The notes below the pieces were generated by a model. It saw only the letters and a program-made list of their open reading frames with translations, was not told the origin of the DNA and ran no database searches. Position numbers and translations under genes: made by a program. A stretch of DNA of 64,000 nt from Leptospira hartskeerlii (GTDB lineage Bacteria; Spirochaetota; Leptospiria; Leptospirales; Leptospiraceae), in the NCBI RefSeq assembly GCF_002811475.1, contig NZ_NPDL01000001.1, positions 310,001-374,000 on the forward strand, read 5' to 3'. Position 1 is the stretch's first letter. Each line of letters begins with the position of its first letter. Below, in pieces: positions 8,869-16,323 of the stretch.

Positions 8869-8901
8869 GGTCACAAAAATCGCGGATGCGATTTTTTGAC
8901 C
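8869..8901. repeat. long near-perfect dyad, terminator-like
   Basis: AAAAATCGC at 8875-8883 pairs with GCGATTTTT at 8888-8896 around GGAT. The stem continues outside a single bulged C at 8874 with GGTCA (8869-8873) and TGACC (8897-8901). It looks like an intrinsic terminator but lies over 200 bases from the nearest upstream gene, so it may be part of a dispersed repeat. Confidence 0.5.
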
Positions 8902-8961
8902 GGAGGTGAGAGCCCGGTCCGAGCAAAGCGAGGACGCGGCCAAGCCCAAAATTTATAGATT

Positions 8962-8981
8962 CTTGTCGGAATTCCAACAAG
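8962..8981. repeat. short dispersed palindrome
   Basis: CTTGTCGGAATTCCAACAAG, ten-base arms with one mismatched pair, about 110 bases upstream of the thioesterase gene. It belongs to the GGAATTCC palindrome family. Confidence 0.55.
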
Positions 8982-9029
8982 AAAAGCGCCGTTTTTTGCC
9001 TTGACTAAGATTTGGAGAAGTCTAACTCC

Positions 9030-9067
9030 TGTATTTACACATGTGTAATTACATACATGTAAATACA
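9030..9067. promoter_or_regulatory. three 10-bp palindromic operators at 14-bp spacing
   Basis: TGTATTTACA (9030-9039), TGTAATTACA (9044-9053) and TGTAAATACA (9058-9067) start exactly 14 bases apart. The middle unit is a perfect palindrome and the outer two are reverse complements of each other, so the whole array is symmetric about 9048.5. It lies 25 bases before the thioesterase start. A MarR-type regulator is the second gene downstream, making it the obvious candidate binder; autoregulation is inferred. A TTGACT at 9001-9006 may be a -35 element. Confidence 0.65.
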
Positions 9068-9092
9068 CATTATTGCTCTTAGGAGATTCGGT

Positions 9093-9620
9093 ATGGAATT
9101 GACGATTGATAAACCGGCGCTTTCCCCTCATAGTTTTGCCAGGATCCGTTTCCAGGATTGTGATCCTTTCGGTCATTTAAATAATGCAAGATATATGGAT
9201 TACTTTTTGGAGGCTCGCTCTGAGCAGTTGAGGGAGACTGCTAATTTCGATTTTTATGAATATGGTTCCAGCTCAGGTAAGTCCTGGGTGGTGAGCAAGG
9301 TGGAGACCCAATATTTGGAACCTGTCAAACAGAATGATGTGGTGAAAATTGTGACTCGATTGATCAAGCTGACTCCGGCGACGATCCATAATGAATATCT
9401 ACTCTTAGATAAGGAAGGTAATCGTTTGAAGGCAGTTTTGAGAGCTCAGTTTTCCTTTATCGATCTTCAAAAGGGACGTCCTGTTCGTCATGATCAAGAG
9501 ATGATGTCTTTTTTAGGGAGTTTCATATTTGATGAACCCGGTTTGGAAGAAGGTTCTTTTGAAGACAGGGTAAAACAGTTGCGAAAACAAGTATCGGAGG
9601 GAAAATATTCCCAAGACTGA
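9093..9620 (+). CDS. acyl-CoA thioesterase, hotdog fold (4HBT)
   Basis: A 175-residue protein of the 4-hydroxybenzoyl-CoA thioesterase/YbgC-FadM group. It hydrolyses an acyl-CoA or acyl-ACP thioester; the chain specificity is unknown. The diagnostic motif is RFQDCDPFGHLNNARYMDYF at residues ~21-40, with the conserved Asp before the FGHLNN helix. VVSKVETQYLEPV supplies the following hotdog strand. The length is typical apart from an extra ~30-residue charged C-terminal tail. The ATG has AGGAG seven bases upstream. It is followed after 17 bases by a MarR regulator and preceded by a three-palindrome array, which suggests regulation by an acyl or aromatic ligand. Confidence 0.83.
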   Translation: MELTIDKPALSPHSFARIRFQDCDPFGHLNNARYMDYFLEARSEQLRETANFDFYEYGSSSGKSWVVSKVETQYLEPVKQNDVVKIVTRLIKLTPATIHNEYLLLDKEGNRLKAVLRAQFSFIDLQKGRPVRHDQEMMSFLGSFIFDEPGLEEGSFEDRVKQLRKQVSEGKYSQD

Positions 9621-9637
9621 ATAGTCTTTTTGATCCT

Positions 9638-10150
9638 ATGTCCAAGAAGTCTCAAAACATTACGGCTCGGAAGTCCGAAAAATTTCCGAGCAAAGCTGAT
9701 ATGCTTAGCGCAGGTTTAAGTTGTGTGAACTTTAATCTGCGCAGAGCTTCTAGAGCAGTCACTCAATTTTATGATAGAGAATTGGAAAAGGCCGGTCTTA
9801 CTTCTCAAAGATTCAGTTTATTGCATACTCTTGGCGCGACGGACGGCCTTGGGCTTGCTGAGTTAGCTGACCTTCTCGTTTTAGATAGAACTACTTTGAT
9901 CCGTAATCTGACTCCTTTGGAAGAGTTAGGATATGTTGCGGATGTTCCTTCCGAAAATAAAAGAGCAAGGAAAGTGATCTTAACTCAAAAAGGTTTAGAG
10001 GCTTTGAGGATCGCTTACCCGATCTGGGAAGAGGCACAGGCCGCGGTTACGGAAGCCATGGGAGAGGACGATCTGAAAAGATTATTGAAAAGATTGAATT
10101 CGATCGTTCGTAAAAGAAATTTTAAAGAATTTTCCAAATCAGAAGATTGA
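9638..10150 (+). CDS. MarR family transcriptional regulator
   Basis: A 170-residue winged-helix protein of the MarR family. After a basic N-terminal tail (~25 residues) come the dimerisation helix (SCVNFNLRRASRAVTQFYDR), the GLTSQRFSLLHTLG segment, the helix-turn-helix (GLAELADLLVLDRTTLIRNL) and the wing (SENKRARKVILTQKG). MarR dimers bind palindromic operators and usually repress until a small ligand binds. It is the second gene of the thioesterase operon, and the operator array at 9030-9067 fits autorepression. Confidence 0.88.
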   Translation: MSKKSQNITARKSEKFPSKADMLSAGLSCVNFNLRRASRAVTQFYDRELEKAGLTSQRFSLLHTLGATDGLGLAELADLLVLDRTTLIRNLTPLEELGYVADVPSENKRARKVILTQKGLEALRIAYPIWEEAQAAVTEAMGEDDLKRLLKRLNSIVRKRNFKEFSKSED

Positions 10151-10198
10151 GTCCGAAATTTCATTAGTTTATTTTTCCATAATATGGAATTTTAGGAT

Positions 10199-10618
10199 TT
10201 GAATCGGTTTCTGAAAATAATGAATAAAAACTTTTATCCTATCCTGTTGATCCCTGTTCTTCTATTCTTCGCGTATTACTTTTTTTCTCCTAGTTGTATT
10301 TCCGGTGATTGCAAAAACGGGACCGGCACTAAGATCATGTCCGGATCTTACCGTTATGATGGCAGTTTTCAAAATGGTTTAGCTCATGGTAAAGGTAAAC
10401 TTGTGCTCGCCGGAGCGGAGTCTTACGATGGGGATTGGGACCGGGGTAATAAAGAAGGAAAAGGAATTTATAAATACGCCGATGGCGCTGTTTACGAAGG
10501 GGAGTGGAAATTAAATAAGAGGAACGGCTTCGGTAGATTGACTGACTCCGAAGGAAATCTGATTTTCGAAGGCCAATGGAAGGATGATGACCAGATTTCA
10601 GCTAAAGACCCAAAATGA
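10199..10618 (+). CDS. MORN-repeat protein, membrane-anchored
   Basis: A 139-residue protein with an N-terminal hydrophobic segment (~12-27) and about four MORN repeats. The repeats follow the Y-x-G-x-F/W-x-x-G-x-x-x-G-x-G pattern: YDGSFQNGLAHGKGKL, YDGDWDRGNKEGKGIYKY, YEGEWKLNKRNGFGRL and a partial FEGQWKDDD. MORN repeats form extended beta-hairpin surfaces, often near membranes. The start is uncertain: TTG 10199 has an AGGA too close, and the in-frame ATG at 10220 has no clear Shine-Dalgarno. The exact role is unknown. Confidence 0.78.
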   Translation: MNRFLKIMNKNFYPILLIPVLLFFAYYFFSPSCISGDCKNGTGTKIMSGSYRYDGSFQNGLAHGKGKLVLAGAESYDGDWDRGNKEGKGIYKYADGAVYEGEWKLNKRNGFGRLTDSEGNLIFEGQWKDDDQISAKDPK

Positions 10619-10699
10619 AATAAATTAGTTTTTCATTGCAGATATCCGCTTAACGTTCAGATTTGTTACATATTAAGTCGCTTAGGTGAGTGAGTTAAC

Positions 10700-11290
10700 A
10701 TGAAAGTTTACGGTACTTCAGTTTCCGGGAATTGTTATAAAGTTAAACTGTTATTACATGTATTGAAAAAACCTTATGAATGGATCGAGATCAACATCAG
10801 AAATGGCGAAACTAAGACTCAGGAATTTCTTGTTAAAAACCCGGTAGGTAAAGTTCCAGTTTTGGAATTGGATTCGGGAGAATTTCTTTCCGAATCCAAC
10901 GCGATCTTATACTTCTTAGCGAATGGGACCAGCTTCTTCCCAAATGAACTTTTAATTCAATCTAGAATATTGCAATGGATGTTCTTTGAACAATATAGCC
11001 ATGAGCCTTATATTGCTGTAAATCGAAGTCTTATAAGGCTGCAGAATAAAAAAGATGATCCCAGAATTTCCGCGAATCTCCCCAAGGGATTGGACGCTCT
11101 TCGGATCATGGACGACCATCTTGCTAAAAATGGATTCTTCGGTTCCGAAGAACCAAGCATTGCAGATATTTCTCTCTTTGCATATACACATGTGGCGGAA
11201 GAAGGTCATTTTCCTCTGAACGATTTTCCAAACATAATTTCTTGGATAAAAAGGGTAAAAGAGATCCCAGATTTTATTCCGATATACTGA
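10700..11290 (+). CDS. glutathione S-transferase family protein
   Basis: A 196-residue GST-fold protein. The N-terminal thioredoxin-like domain (1-~78) has KVYGTSVSGNCYKVKLLLH, where the Ser/Cys near residue 8-12 is the likely catalytic position. The NPVGKVPVLEL segment carries the cis-proline, and LSESNAILYFLA is the glutathione-gamma-Glu contact (E/S-S motif). The helical C-terminal domain includes SIADISLFAYTHVAEEG, the N-capping box motif of GSTs. The substrate is unknown. It is monocistronic, with AGGTGAG upstream of the ATG and a hairpin overlapping its stop. Confidence 0.87.
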   Translation: MKVYGTSVSGNCYKVKLLLHVLKKPYEWIEINIRNGETKTQEFLVKNPVGKVPVLELDSGEFLSESNAILYFLANGTSFFPNELLIQSRILQWMFFEQYSHEPYIAVNRSLIRLQNKKDDPRISANLPKGLDALRIMDDHLAKNGFFGSEEPSIADISLFAYTHVAEEGHFPLNDFPNIISWIKRVKEIPDFIPIY

Positions 11291-11307
11291 GAGGTTTATA
11301 TCGGAAT
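11276..11307 (+). terminator. hairpin overlapping the GST stop codon
   Basis: ATTCCGATATA (11276-11286) pairs with TATATCGGAAT (11297-11307) around a ten-base loop. It lacks a strong T-run, so it is only a possible terminator or mRNA-stabilising stem. Confidence 0.4.
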
Positions 11308-11427
11308 GAGTACGTTTCAGAATTGCAGTAGTGTATAAGTTTGCTTTTCTAAATTCTCCTTGATTCCTTACTTTTGGTTTCCATATTCTACCGTTAAGAT
11401 TCGGCCGATCCGATCCCGGCGAAAAAA

Positions 11428-11955
11428 ATGGCGAAATATCCCACTTTCAAGATTTTACTAACGTGCGGCGCAGCAGTTATTCTTATCGTCTTAGGGATTT
11501 TTCTATATTCTTTCTTTCGGAACAGATCGGATATTTCGGTCTTTACCGATCGTTTTGAATTTAAGGGCCTAACACAGGCACAGGCGGAGAAGTTCGGGAT
11601 TATCGGTGTTCCTAACGGTGTCTCCGATTATTTTATCAAACGTTGCGGATTTAGAGAGTCCTGGCTGGTTTTCTCCAAATACAAAGTAGAAAACTCAGAG
11701 TTTAGGAAAATAATTCTGGACCGATTTAAAAACCACCCTGGTTTAAATCGTAGATTCGATTCTTATCCAAGCGACTGGCCTGAAAATTTTGACCAAGGAA
11801 ATTGCAAACCGGACTGGTGGGTGCCTTGTTCCAAAGGATTTTGGGCGGAAATTTCCAAAGATCCCGATGTTGTAACTCATAAAGACGGTTTCTATCTTTG
11901 CGAAAGTGGCAAAGAACTCAGATGGTTCGTTTTTCATTTTAGAAATATCCTATAA
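11428..11955 (+). CDS. single-pass membrane protein, unknown
   Basis: A 175-residue protein with one N-terminal membrane helix (about residues 9-30) and a ~140-residue extracytoplasmic domain rich in Trp, Phe and Cys (four cysteines, possibly two disulfides). No known family is recognised. The ATG at 11428 gives a normal signal-anchor N-terminus. The next gene starts ten bases after the stop. Confidence 0.6.
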   Translation: MAKYPTFKILLTCGAAVILIVLGIFLYSFFRNRSDISVFTDRFEFKGLTQAQAEKFGIIGVPNGVSDYFIKRCGFRESWLVFSKYKVENSEFRKIILDRFKNHPGLNRRFDSYPSDWPENFDQGNCKPDWWVPCSKGFWAEISKDPDVVTHKDGFYLCESGKELRWFVFHFRNIL

Positions 11956-11965
11956 TTACTTACAG

Positions 11966-12559
11966 ATGAAGAGTATATTCGAGAAAATTAATACTACAGA
12001 AAGGCATTTGGCATACGCGAGTTTGAGCAGAAGGTTGTATGCTCAGTTTTTGGATTTTTTGATCCTTTGTCCTATTTTGGTCCCTCAAATCATGGTTTTT
12101 TATTACCATAATAAAATAGTATATGAGTTGTTTCCCTTTTATACGGCCTTACATTCTTTGCTTTATATCGGGTATAGATTCGTAATGCATGCGTTATATG
12201 GCAGGACCCTTGGTAAGGCATTTGCCGGGATAATCGTTACAGATTTAGGAAAAGGACGTTTAGGATGGGTTCGATCTTTTATCAGGACCTTGCCTGAGTT
12301 TGGATTATCTTTAGTAACGATCATGAGTGCGGTATATGATTCCAGGATATTTATGGAACATCAGGCGGAGATGGAGGGTTTACCTTTGGCCGGTGTTCAT
12401 AGGATCTTGAACAAATGGAACCCTTTAGATAATTTCACCTTTTGGGATTCGATTATCTATTATGGGATTTCAGTGCTTTATATCTTCTTTTCTCACAAAA
12501 GGACCGCATTACACGATCTTTTTGCTGGAACCAGGGTGTTTCGTTATAGAGCGGAATAG
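11966..12559 (+). CDS. RDD family membrane protein
   Basis: A 197-residue protein of the RDD family. The N-terminal SLSRRLYAQFLDFLIL carries the R...D arrangement, and YRFVMHALYGRTLGKAFAGIIVTD matches the family's second conserved segment with TLGK. RRTALHD-like KRTALHDLFAGTRV near the C-terminus contains the last conserved Asp. It has three to four transmembrane helices. Some RDD proteins have been linked to cation/proton exchange, but the role here is open. I start at ATG 11966 because the upstream ATG at 11906 lies inside the previous gene; no strong Shine-Dalgarno is visible. Confidence 0.75.
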   Translation: MKSIFEKINTTERHLAYASLSRRLYAQFLDFLILCPILVPQIMVFYYHNKIVYELFPFYTALHSLLYIGYRFVMHALYGRTLGKAFAGIIVTDLGKGRLGWVRSFIRTLPEFGLSLVTIMSAVYDSRIFMEHQAEMEGLPLAGVHRILNKWNPLDNFTFWDSIIYYGISVLYIFFSHKRTALHDLFAGTRVFRYRAE

Positions 12560-12602
12560 GGCTTTTACCTTTTAAGGAAATTAATTTCCTGTCCACATTC
12601 TC

Positions 12603-12630
12603 TTGACTCATATTCCGTAAATGTTATACT
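12603..12630 (+). promoter_or_regulatory. sigma-70-type promoter, possibly for a leaderless mRNA
   Basis: TTGACT at 12603-12608 and TATACT at 12625-12630 with a 16-base spacer make a near-consensus promoter. The -10 element ends six bases before the ATG at 12637, so transcription would begin at or next to the start codon. Confidence 0.5.
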
Positions 12631-12636
12631 ACGAAG

Positions 12637-13395
12637 ATGCGGATCTTCGACTCTCATTTTCATATCATTGATCCAAGATTTCCTTTGGTGCCCAACCATG
12701 GCTTTTTGCCGGAACCTTTTACGGTTTCTGATTATAATAAGCAGGCAGATTGGCTTAGGATCAAAGGTGGAGCAGTCGTTTCCGGTTCTTTCCAGGCTTT
12801 CGATCAAACTTATTTACTGGATGCACTTTCCGTATTAGGAAAAAATTATGTAGGTGTGACCCAACTTCCCGCAAATACTAAGGATTCCGAAATTTTATCC
12901 CTTCACAAATCGGGGGTGAGAGCGGTTCGATTTAATGTAAGAAGAGGAGGTTCTGAGGAAATTTCTAAGATTAAGGAAATGGGTGCTCAAGTCTACGATA
13001 TAGCCAGTTGGCATGTGGAATTATATATAGATGCCAAAGAGATAGACGAATTTTTAGAAGAAGTATTGTTATCCTTACCTAAAGTTTCCATAGACCATTT
13101 AGGATTATCTAAAGAAGGATTTTCCACTATTTTGAGATTGGTAGAGAAAGGTGTGAGAGTAAAGGCCACTGGATTTGGCAGGACCAATATGGATATAAGA
13201 TCCGCTTTGGTCGAAATTGCTGAGATTAATCCCGACGCTTTGATGTTTGGCACCGATCTTCCTTCTACTCGTTCTCCCGCTCCTTTTACGGAGGAGGATC
13301 TACATTTAGTTACGGATACATTCGAAGGAGAGTTATTGCAAAAAGTATTATATTCGAATGCTCTCGAATTTTACGGAGTGAACGTAAAAGTTTAA
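12637..13395 (+). CDS. amidohydrolase family TIM-barrel hydrolase
   Basis: A 252-residue protein of the amidohydrolase-2/PDC-lactonase group of metal-dependent TIM-barrel hydrolases. Seen in the sequence: the N-terminal metal-binding FDSHFHI (residues 4-10), the strand ending VSIDHLGLSK with a second His near residue 151, and FGTDLPSTRSPAPF near residue 206, where the conserved Asp acts in catalysis. Length and motif order fit this group. The substrate is probably a lactone or carboxylated ring compound, but this is a guess. The start codon lies almost at the predicted transcription start. It converges with the SDR gene, whose stop is two bases away. Confidence 0.78.
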   Translation: MRIFDSHFHIIDPRFPLVPNHGFLPEPFTVSDYNKQADWLRIKGGAVVSGSFQAFDQTYLLDALSVLGKNYVGVTQLPANTKDSEILSLHKSGVRAVRFNVRRGGSEEISKIKEMGAQVYDIASWHVELYIDAKEIDEFLEEVLLSLPKVSIDHLGLSKEGFSTILRLVEKGVRVKATGFGRTNMDIRSALVEIAEINPDALMFGTDLPSTRSPAPFTEEDLHLVTDTFEGELLQKVLYSNALEFYGVNVKV

Positions 13396-13396
13396 A

Positions 13397-14212
13397 TTAT
13401 TCTTTTTTAAAGATCCGATCCGCTATTCTTTTGACGATCCAAGAAGGAAATATTTTCGTAGAATAATAATGTGCCTTATTCATTAATCCTGGGACAGATC
13501 TTTTGGTTTCATTTTGGATTGTATTGAATGCGACTTTTGCCACATCTTTCGGATCCATTGCAATGGAATAAGCAAGATTTCCTAAGCCTCCTTTTCTGTT
13601 TTCTTTATGAATTCCTGCGACTGATAGGAAATTTGTCTTAGTCGTCCCTGGATATAAGATCCCAATTTTGATCCCGTATGGGGCAACTTCTGCTGCAAGT
13701 GCTTCTGAAAAACTAACCACATAGGCCTTGCTTGCCGCATAAGCTGCCATATGAGAAAGAGGCTGCAAAGAAGCAGTGGATGCAACATTCAATATAAAAC
13801 CGTTCTTACGTTTTATCATCCTTTTGGAAAATTCGTTAGAAAGTCTGGTAACTGCATTTATGTTTAACAGGAGCATAGAGTTCACTTTTTCTGGAGAAAG
13901 CTCCCAAGATTTTCCCCAAAGTCCGAACCCTGCATTATTAACTAAGACATCTACTTCTAAGTTTAATTTAGAGATCCATTTTAAAATTTTGGGAACACTT
14001 TCCGTTTGTGTTAGATCCGCTTCCAATGTTTCTAATTTTCCGGAAGAGTTGATCTCTTTGCATTCTTTGTGAAGAAGTTTTAATTCTTCTTTGGAAATGC
14101 TGACTACTAATACATTACAACCTTGTTTGTATAATAAGATAGAAAGTTCTTTGCCTATCCCGGAAGATCCTCCGGTGACTAAAACCGTTTTTTGAGTGTT
14201 GTTCGTTTTCAT
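13397..14212 (-). CDS. short-chain dehydrogenase/reductase
   Basis: A 271-residue classical SDR. The Rossmann fold shows TGGSSGIGKEL (residues ~14-24) for NAD(P) binding, VNNAGFG at ~93-99, the catalytic Ser in LNVASTAS, and the YAASK catalytic tetrad motif near residue 159, followed by YPGTTKT. The C-terminus (KRIADRIFKKE) is basic, like membrane-associated SDRs of the DltE/YqjQ type. The substrate is unknown. AGGAAG lies upstream of the ATG. Confidence 0.85.
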   Translation of the reverse strand: MKTNNTQKTVLVTGGSSGIGKELSILLYKQGCNVLVVSISKEELKLLHKECKEINSSGKLETLEADLTQTESVPKILKWISKLNLEVDVLVNNAGFGLWGKSWELSPEKVNSMLLLNINAVTRLSNEFSKRMIKRKNGFILNVASTASLQPLSHMAAYAASKAYVVSFSEALAAEVAPYGIKIGILYPGTTKTNFLSVAGIHKENRKGGLGNLAYSIAMDPKDVAKVAFNTIQNETKRSVPGLMNKAHYYSTKIFPSWIVKRIADRIFKKE

Positions 14213-14328
14213 TTAGCTTCCTTTTTCGATTTCGCAATAGATCCATGATGATCTGAAATCTGTCAAAGCCTTTCAAAACCTAAAAAATCTAGCTTGCTCC
14301 TTTGTAAAAAGAACTTAAAGTTCCCGGA

Positions 14329-14961
14329 ATGTCTCCTTTATTCCAACCTTTAAAAACATATTTGGATGCGAAACTTTCTTTGATCGATAAGATCCCCAAG
14401 GAAAGAAAGGCGGTGCTTTCTTCTTTTGCGGATTTTATTCTTCAATCTTTTGAGACCAAACAAAAAGCGAACTTAGTTTTCATATGTACTCATAATTCGA
14501 GAAGGAGCCAGATCGCTCAGGCATTTGCAGCTTGTATTCCTCACTATTTCGATTTCCCAGGAGTTAAATCTTTTTCAGGCGGAACGAGCATCACAGAGTT
14601 ACATCCAAATGCGGTGAGCGCTTTAGAAAATTGCGGATTTCGTTTGGAGAATCAAGGGCCTCCTCGTAATCCTAAATATTCTATTTGGTGGGCGGATGGA
14701 ACTCCTGCTTTGATCGCTTATTCTAAAAAATTCCAAGACGCACCGAATCCTGCCTCGGAGTTTATTGCAGTTTTAGTTTGTTCGCAAGCGGACGAATCCT
14801 GTCCTTATGTTCCTGGAGCGGAAGCAAGGATCTCTCTTCCTTTTGAAGATCCTAAATCAGCGGATGATTCAGAAAATCCTCTGGAAAAATATTTGCAAAC
14901 TTGTGATCAGATCTCTTCCGAACTTCTTTATACTTTCCGGGAAGTGAAACAGAAGCTTTAA
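14329..14961 (+). CDS. low-molecular-weight phosphatase / arsenate reductase-like protein
   Basis: A 210-residue protein with a ~45-residue N-terminal helical extension and then a low-molecular-weight protein tyrosine phosphatase fold. The P-loop is VFICTHNSRRSQIAQ, giving C53-x5-R59. This C-T-H-N-S-R variant is the form seen in many ArsC-like and phosphatase-like proteins. The C-terminal region has VCSQADESCPYVPG, with a second cysteine pair that could act in an arsenate-reductase thiol relay, and then a helical tail. Whether it is a phosphatase or an arsenate reductase cannot be settled from sequence alone. No ars genes are adjacent. Confidence 0.75.
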   Translation: MSPLFQPLKTYLDAKLSLIDKIPKERKAVLSSFADFILQSFETKQKANLVFICTHNSRRSQIAQAFAACIPHYFDFPGVKSFSGGTSITELHPNAVSALENCGFRLENQGPPRNPKYSIWWADGTPALIAYSKKFQDAPNPASEFIAVLVCSQADESCPYVPGAEARISLPFEDPKSADDSENPLEKYLQTCDQISSELLYTFREVKQKL

Positions 14962-14975
14962 GATTCTTTCGGTTC

Positions 14976-14992
14976 TTGTTGGAATTCCTACA
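14976..14992. repeat. short dispersed palindrome
   Basis: TTGTTGGAATTCCTACA, the reverse-orientation counterpart of the elements at 6925 and 8962, between the phosphatase and methionine aminopeptidase genes. Confidence 0.55.
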
Positions 14993-15035
14993 TTTATCGT
15001 TTGCCACCTAGTTTCTTTCTGTAGAACTAATATTT

Positions 15036-15782
15036 ATGACGGTTCGTAATAAAGAAGATCTGGAAGCATTACAAAGGATCGGCAAGATCACAGCAGAGAC
15101 CTTGGTCAAGATGAGAGAAGCAGCTAAACCAGGGATCAGTACTAAAGAATTAGATCGTATTGCGCATTCTTATTTTTCTAAGTTCGGGGCCAGAAGCGCT
15201 CCTCAACTCATGTATAAATTTCCAGGATACACTTGTATTAGTTTGAATACTGAGATCGCTCATGGAATTCCAAGCGACCGTATCTTGCAGGAAGGGGACC
15301 TTCTAAATCTGGATGTTTCTTTAGAGCTGAACGGTTATTTTGCGGATACAGGTTTTACTTTGATTGTTGGAAAAGATGATAAAGGTTTAAGCAAACTTTT
15401 AGACGTTTCTTCTGATGCATTGAAGCTTGCTCTTTCGGGCGTAAAGACCGGAGAAAAACTGAATTCAATCGGAAGAACGATCGAGAATACAGCTAAGAAG
15501 AACGGATACAAAGTGATCCGTACCTTATGCGGACATGGAGTTGGCAAATCTCTTCATGAAGAACCATTCGATATTTGTAATTATTATGAACCAAGGGATA
15601 AACGAATTCTAAAATCGGGACAGGTAATCGCAGTAGAAACTTTTGTTTCGACAGGAGCGGAAGACTTTGTAGAACAATCGGATGGATGGACTTTAAAAAC
15701 TCCTGACGGTTCCTTTACTGCTCAGTTCGAACATTCAGTAGTAGTTACTGAGCTTGGACCGATTATTCTAACAGCGGCATAA
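15036..15782 (+). CDS. map: methionine aminopeptidase type I
   Basis: A 248-residue type I methionine aminopeptidase, which removes the initiator methionine from nascent proteins. All metal ligands of the pita-bread fold are visible: Asp93 (LLNLDVS), Asp104 (YFADTGF), His167 (LCGHGVGKSLHEEP), Glu201 (VIAVETFVS) and Glu232 (AQFEHSV). His76 in IAHGIPS is the conserved substrate-contacting residue. The length is typical of type Ia enzymes without an N-terminal zinc-finger extension. It starts a run of closely spaced plus-strand genes reaching 19.4 kb. Confidence 0.95.
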   Translation: MTVRNKEDLEALQRIGKITAETLVKMREAAKPGISTKELDRIAHSYFSKFGARSAPQLMYKFPGYTCISLNTEIAHGIPSDRILQEGDLLNLDVSLELNGYFADTGFTLIVGKDDKGLSKLLDVSSDALKLALSGVKTGEKLNSIGRTIENTAKKNGYKVIRTLCGHGVGKSLHEEPFDICNYYEPRDKRILKSGQVIAVETFVSTGAEDFVEQSDGWTLKTPDGSFTAQFEHSVVVTELGPIILTAA

Positions 15783-15789
15783 AACAAAG

Positions 15790-16320
15790 ATGATCACTAT
15801 AATTTTAAACGTACTTCCTCTCCTGATTTTCATTTCGGTATTTACTCTTTCTCTCTGGGATAGAAAACAAAAGGAAACTTTTTCGCAAAAATATTTCGGC
15901 TCCTTCTTCCCTGCTATTTTATCGGGAGAATTGAAGTCGGATATAAACTCCGCTTCTTCTCAATTCGGAAAAGCAGGATATGCTGTTCAGAAGGAAGGAG
16001 ACAAACTTCTTTTCCAAAACGCTTCTCAACTAGCAAAACATAGAAACTGGTTATGGTCTTTCGGTTATGCGAAAAAGACGGAGAATGGGTCTATCAAGTA
16101 TAAATTATTCATTAATACAGGATCTGTGCTCACCGTTCCTGCTGCTTTGTTCGTAGTAGTATTTTATGGAATGCTGGTGCAGAACAATATTCCTAAAGAC
16201 CAAGTTTCTATCGCACCTTACTTTTTCCTTGGATTTGCTTTTTTCTTTGCGATCTCGAGTTTTATTTCTCAAACGATCAAAGAGAGAAGTTTCCTTAAGA
16301 AAAGTCTTTCCGAAAATTAG
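15790..16320 (+). CDS. membrane protein, unknown
   Basis: A 176-residue protein with a first helix at ~3-21, a soluble middle section (~30-105) and two C-terminal helices (~112-130 and ~140-158). The topology resembles small membrane proteins with a PH-like middle domain, but no family can be claimed. It starts eight bases after map and ends three bases before the transporter gene. Confidence 0.6.
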   Translation: MITIILNVLPLLIFISVFTLSLWDRKQKETFSQKYFGSFFPAILSGELKSDINSASSQFGKAGYAVQKEGDKLLFQNASQLAKHRNWLWSFGYAKKTENGSIKYKLFINTGSVLTVPAALFVVVFYGMLVQNNIPKDQVSIAPYFFLGFAFFFAISSFISQTIKERSFLKKSLSEN

Positions 16321-16323
16321 AAA

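Larger units (their letters stand above)
8655..9029. other. gene-free patch rich in palindromes
   Basis: About 375 bases without a convincing gene. It holds three GGAxxTCC-centred palindromes, a GC-rich hairpin-like run near 8706-8725 (GGCGGCCCCCGCCC), and a strong dyad at 8869-8901. The stretch at 8850-8950 is much more GC-rich than its surroundings. Short open frames here show no ribosome-binding site or codon bias and are rejected. Confidence 0.55.

Noticed and set aside
8725..8958. A 77-codon frame in the palindrome-rich patch
   Set aside because: It runs through dyads and repeats, has no ribosome-binding site and no protein-like pattern.
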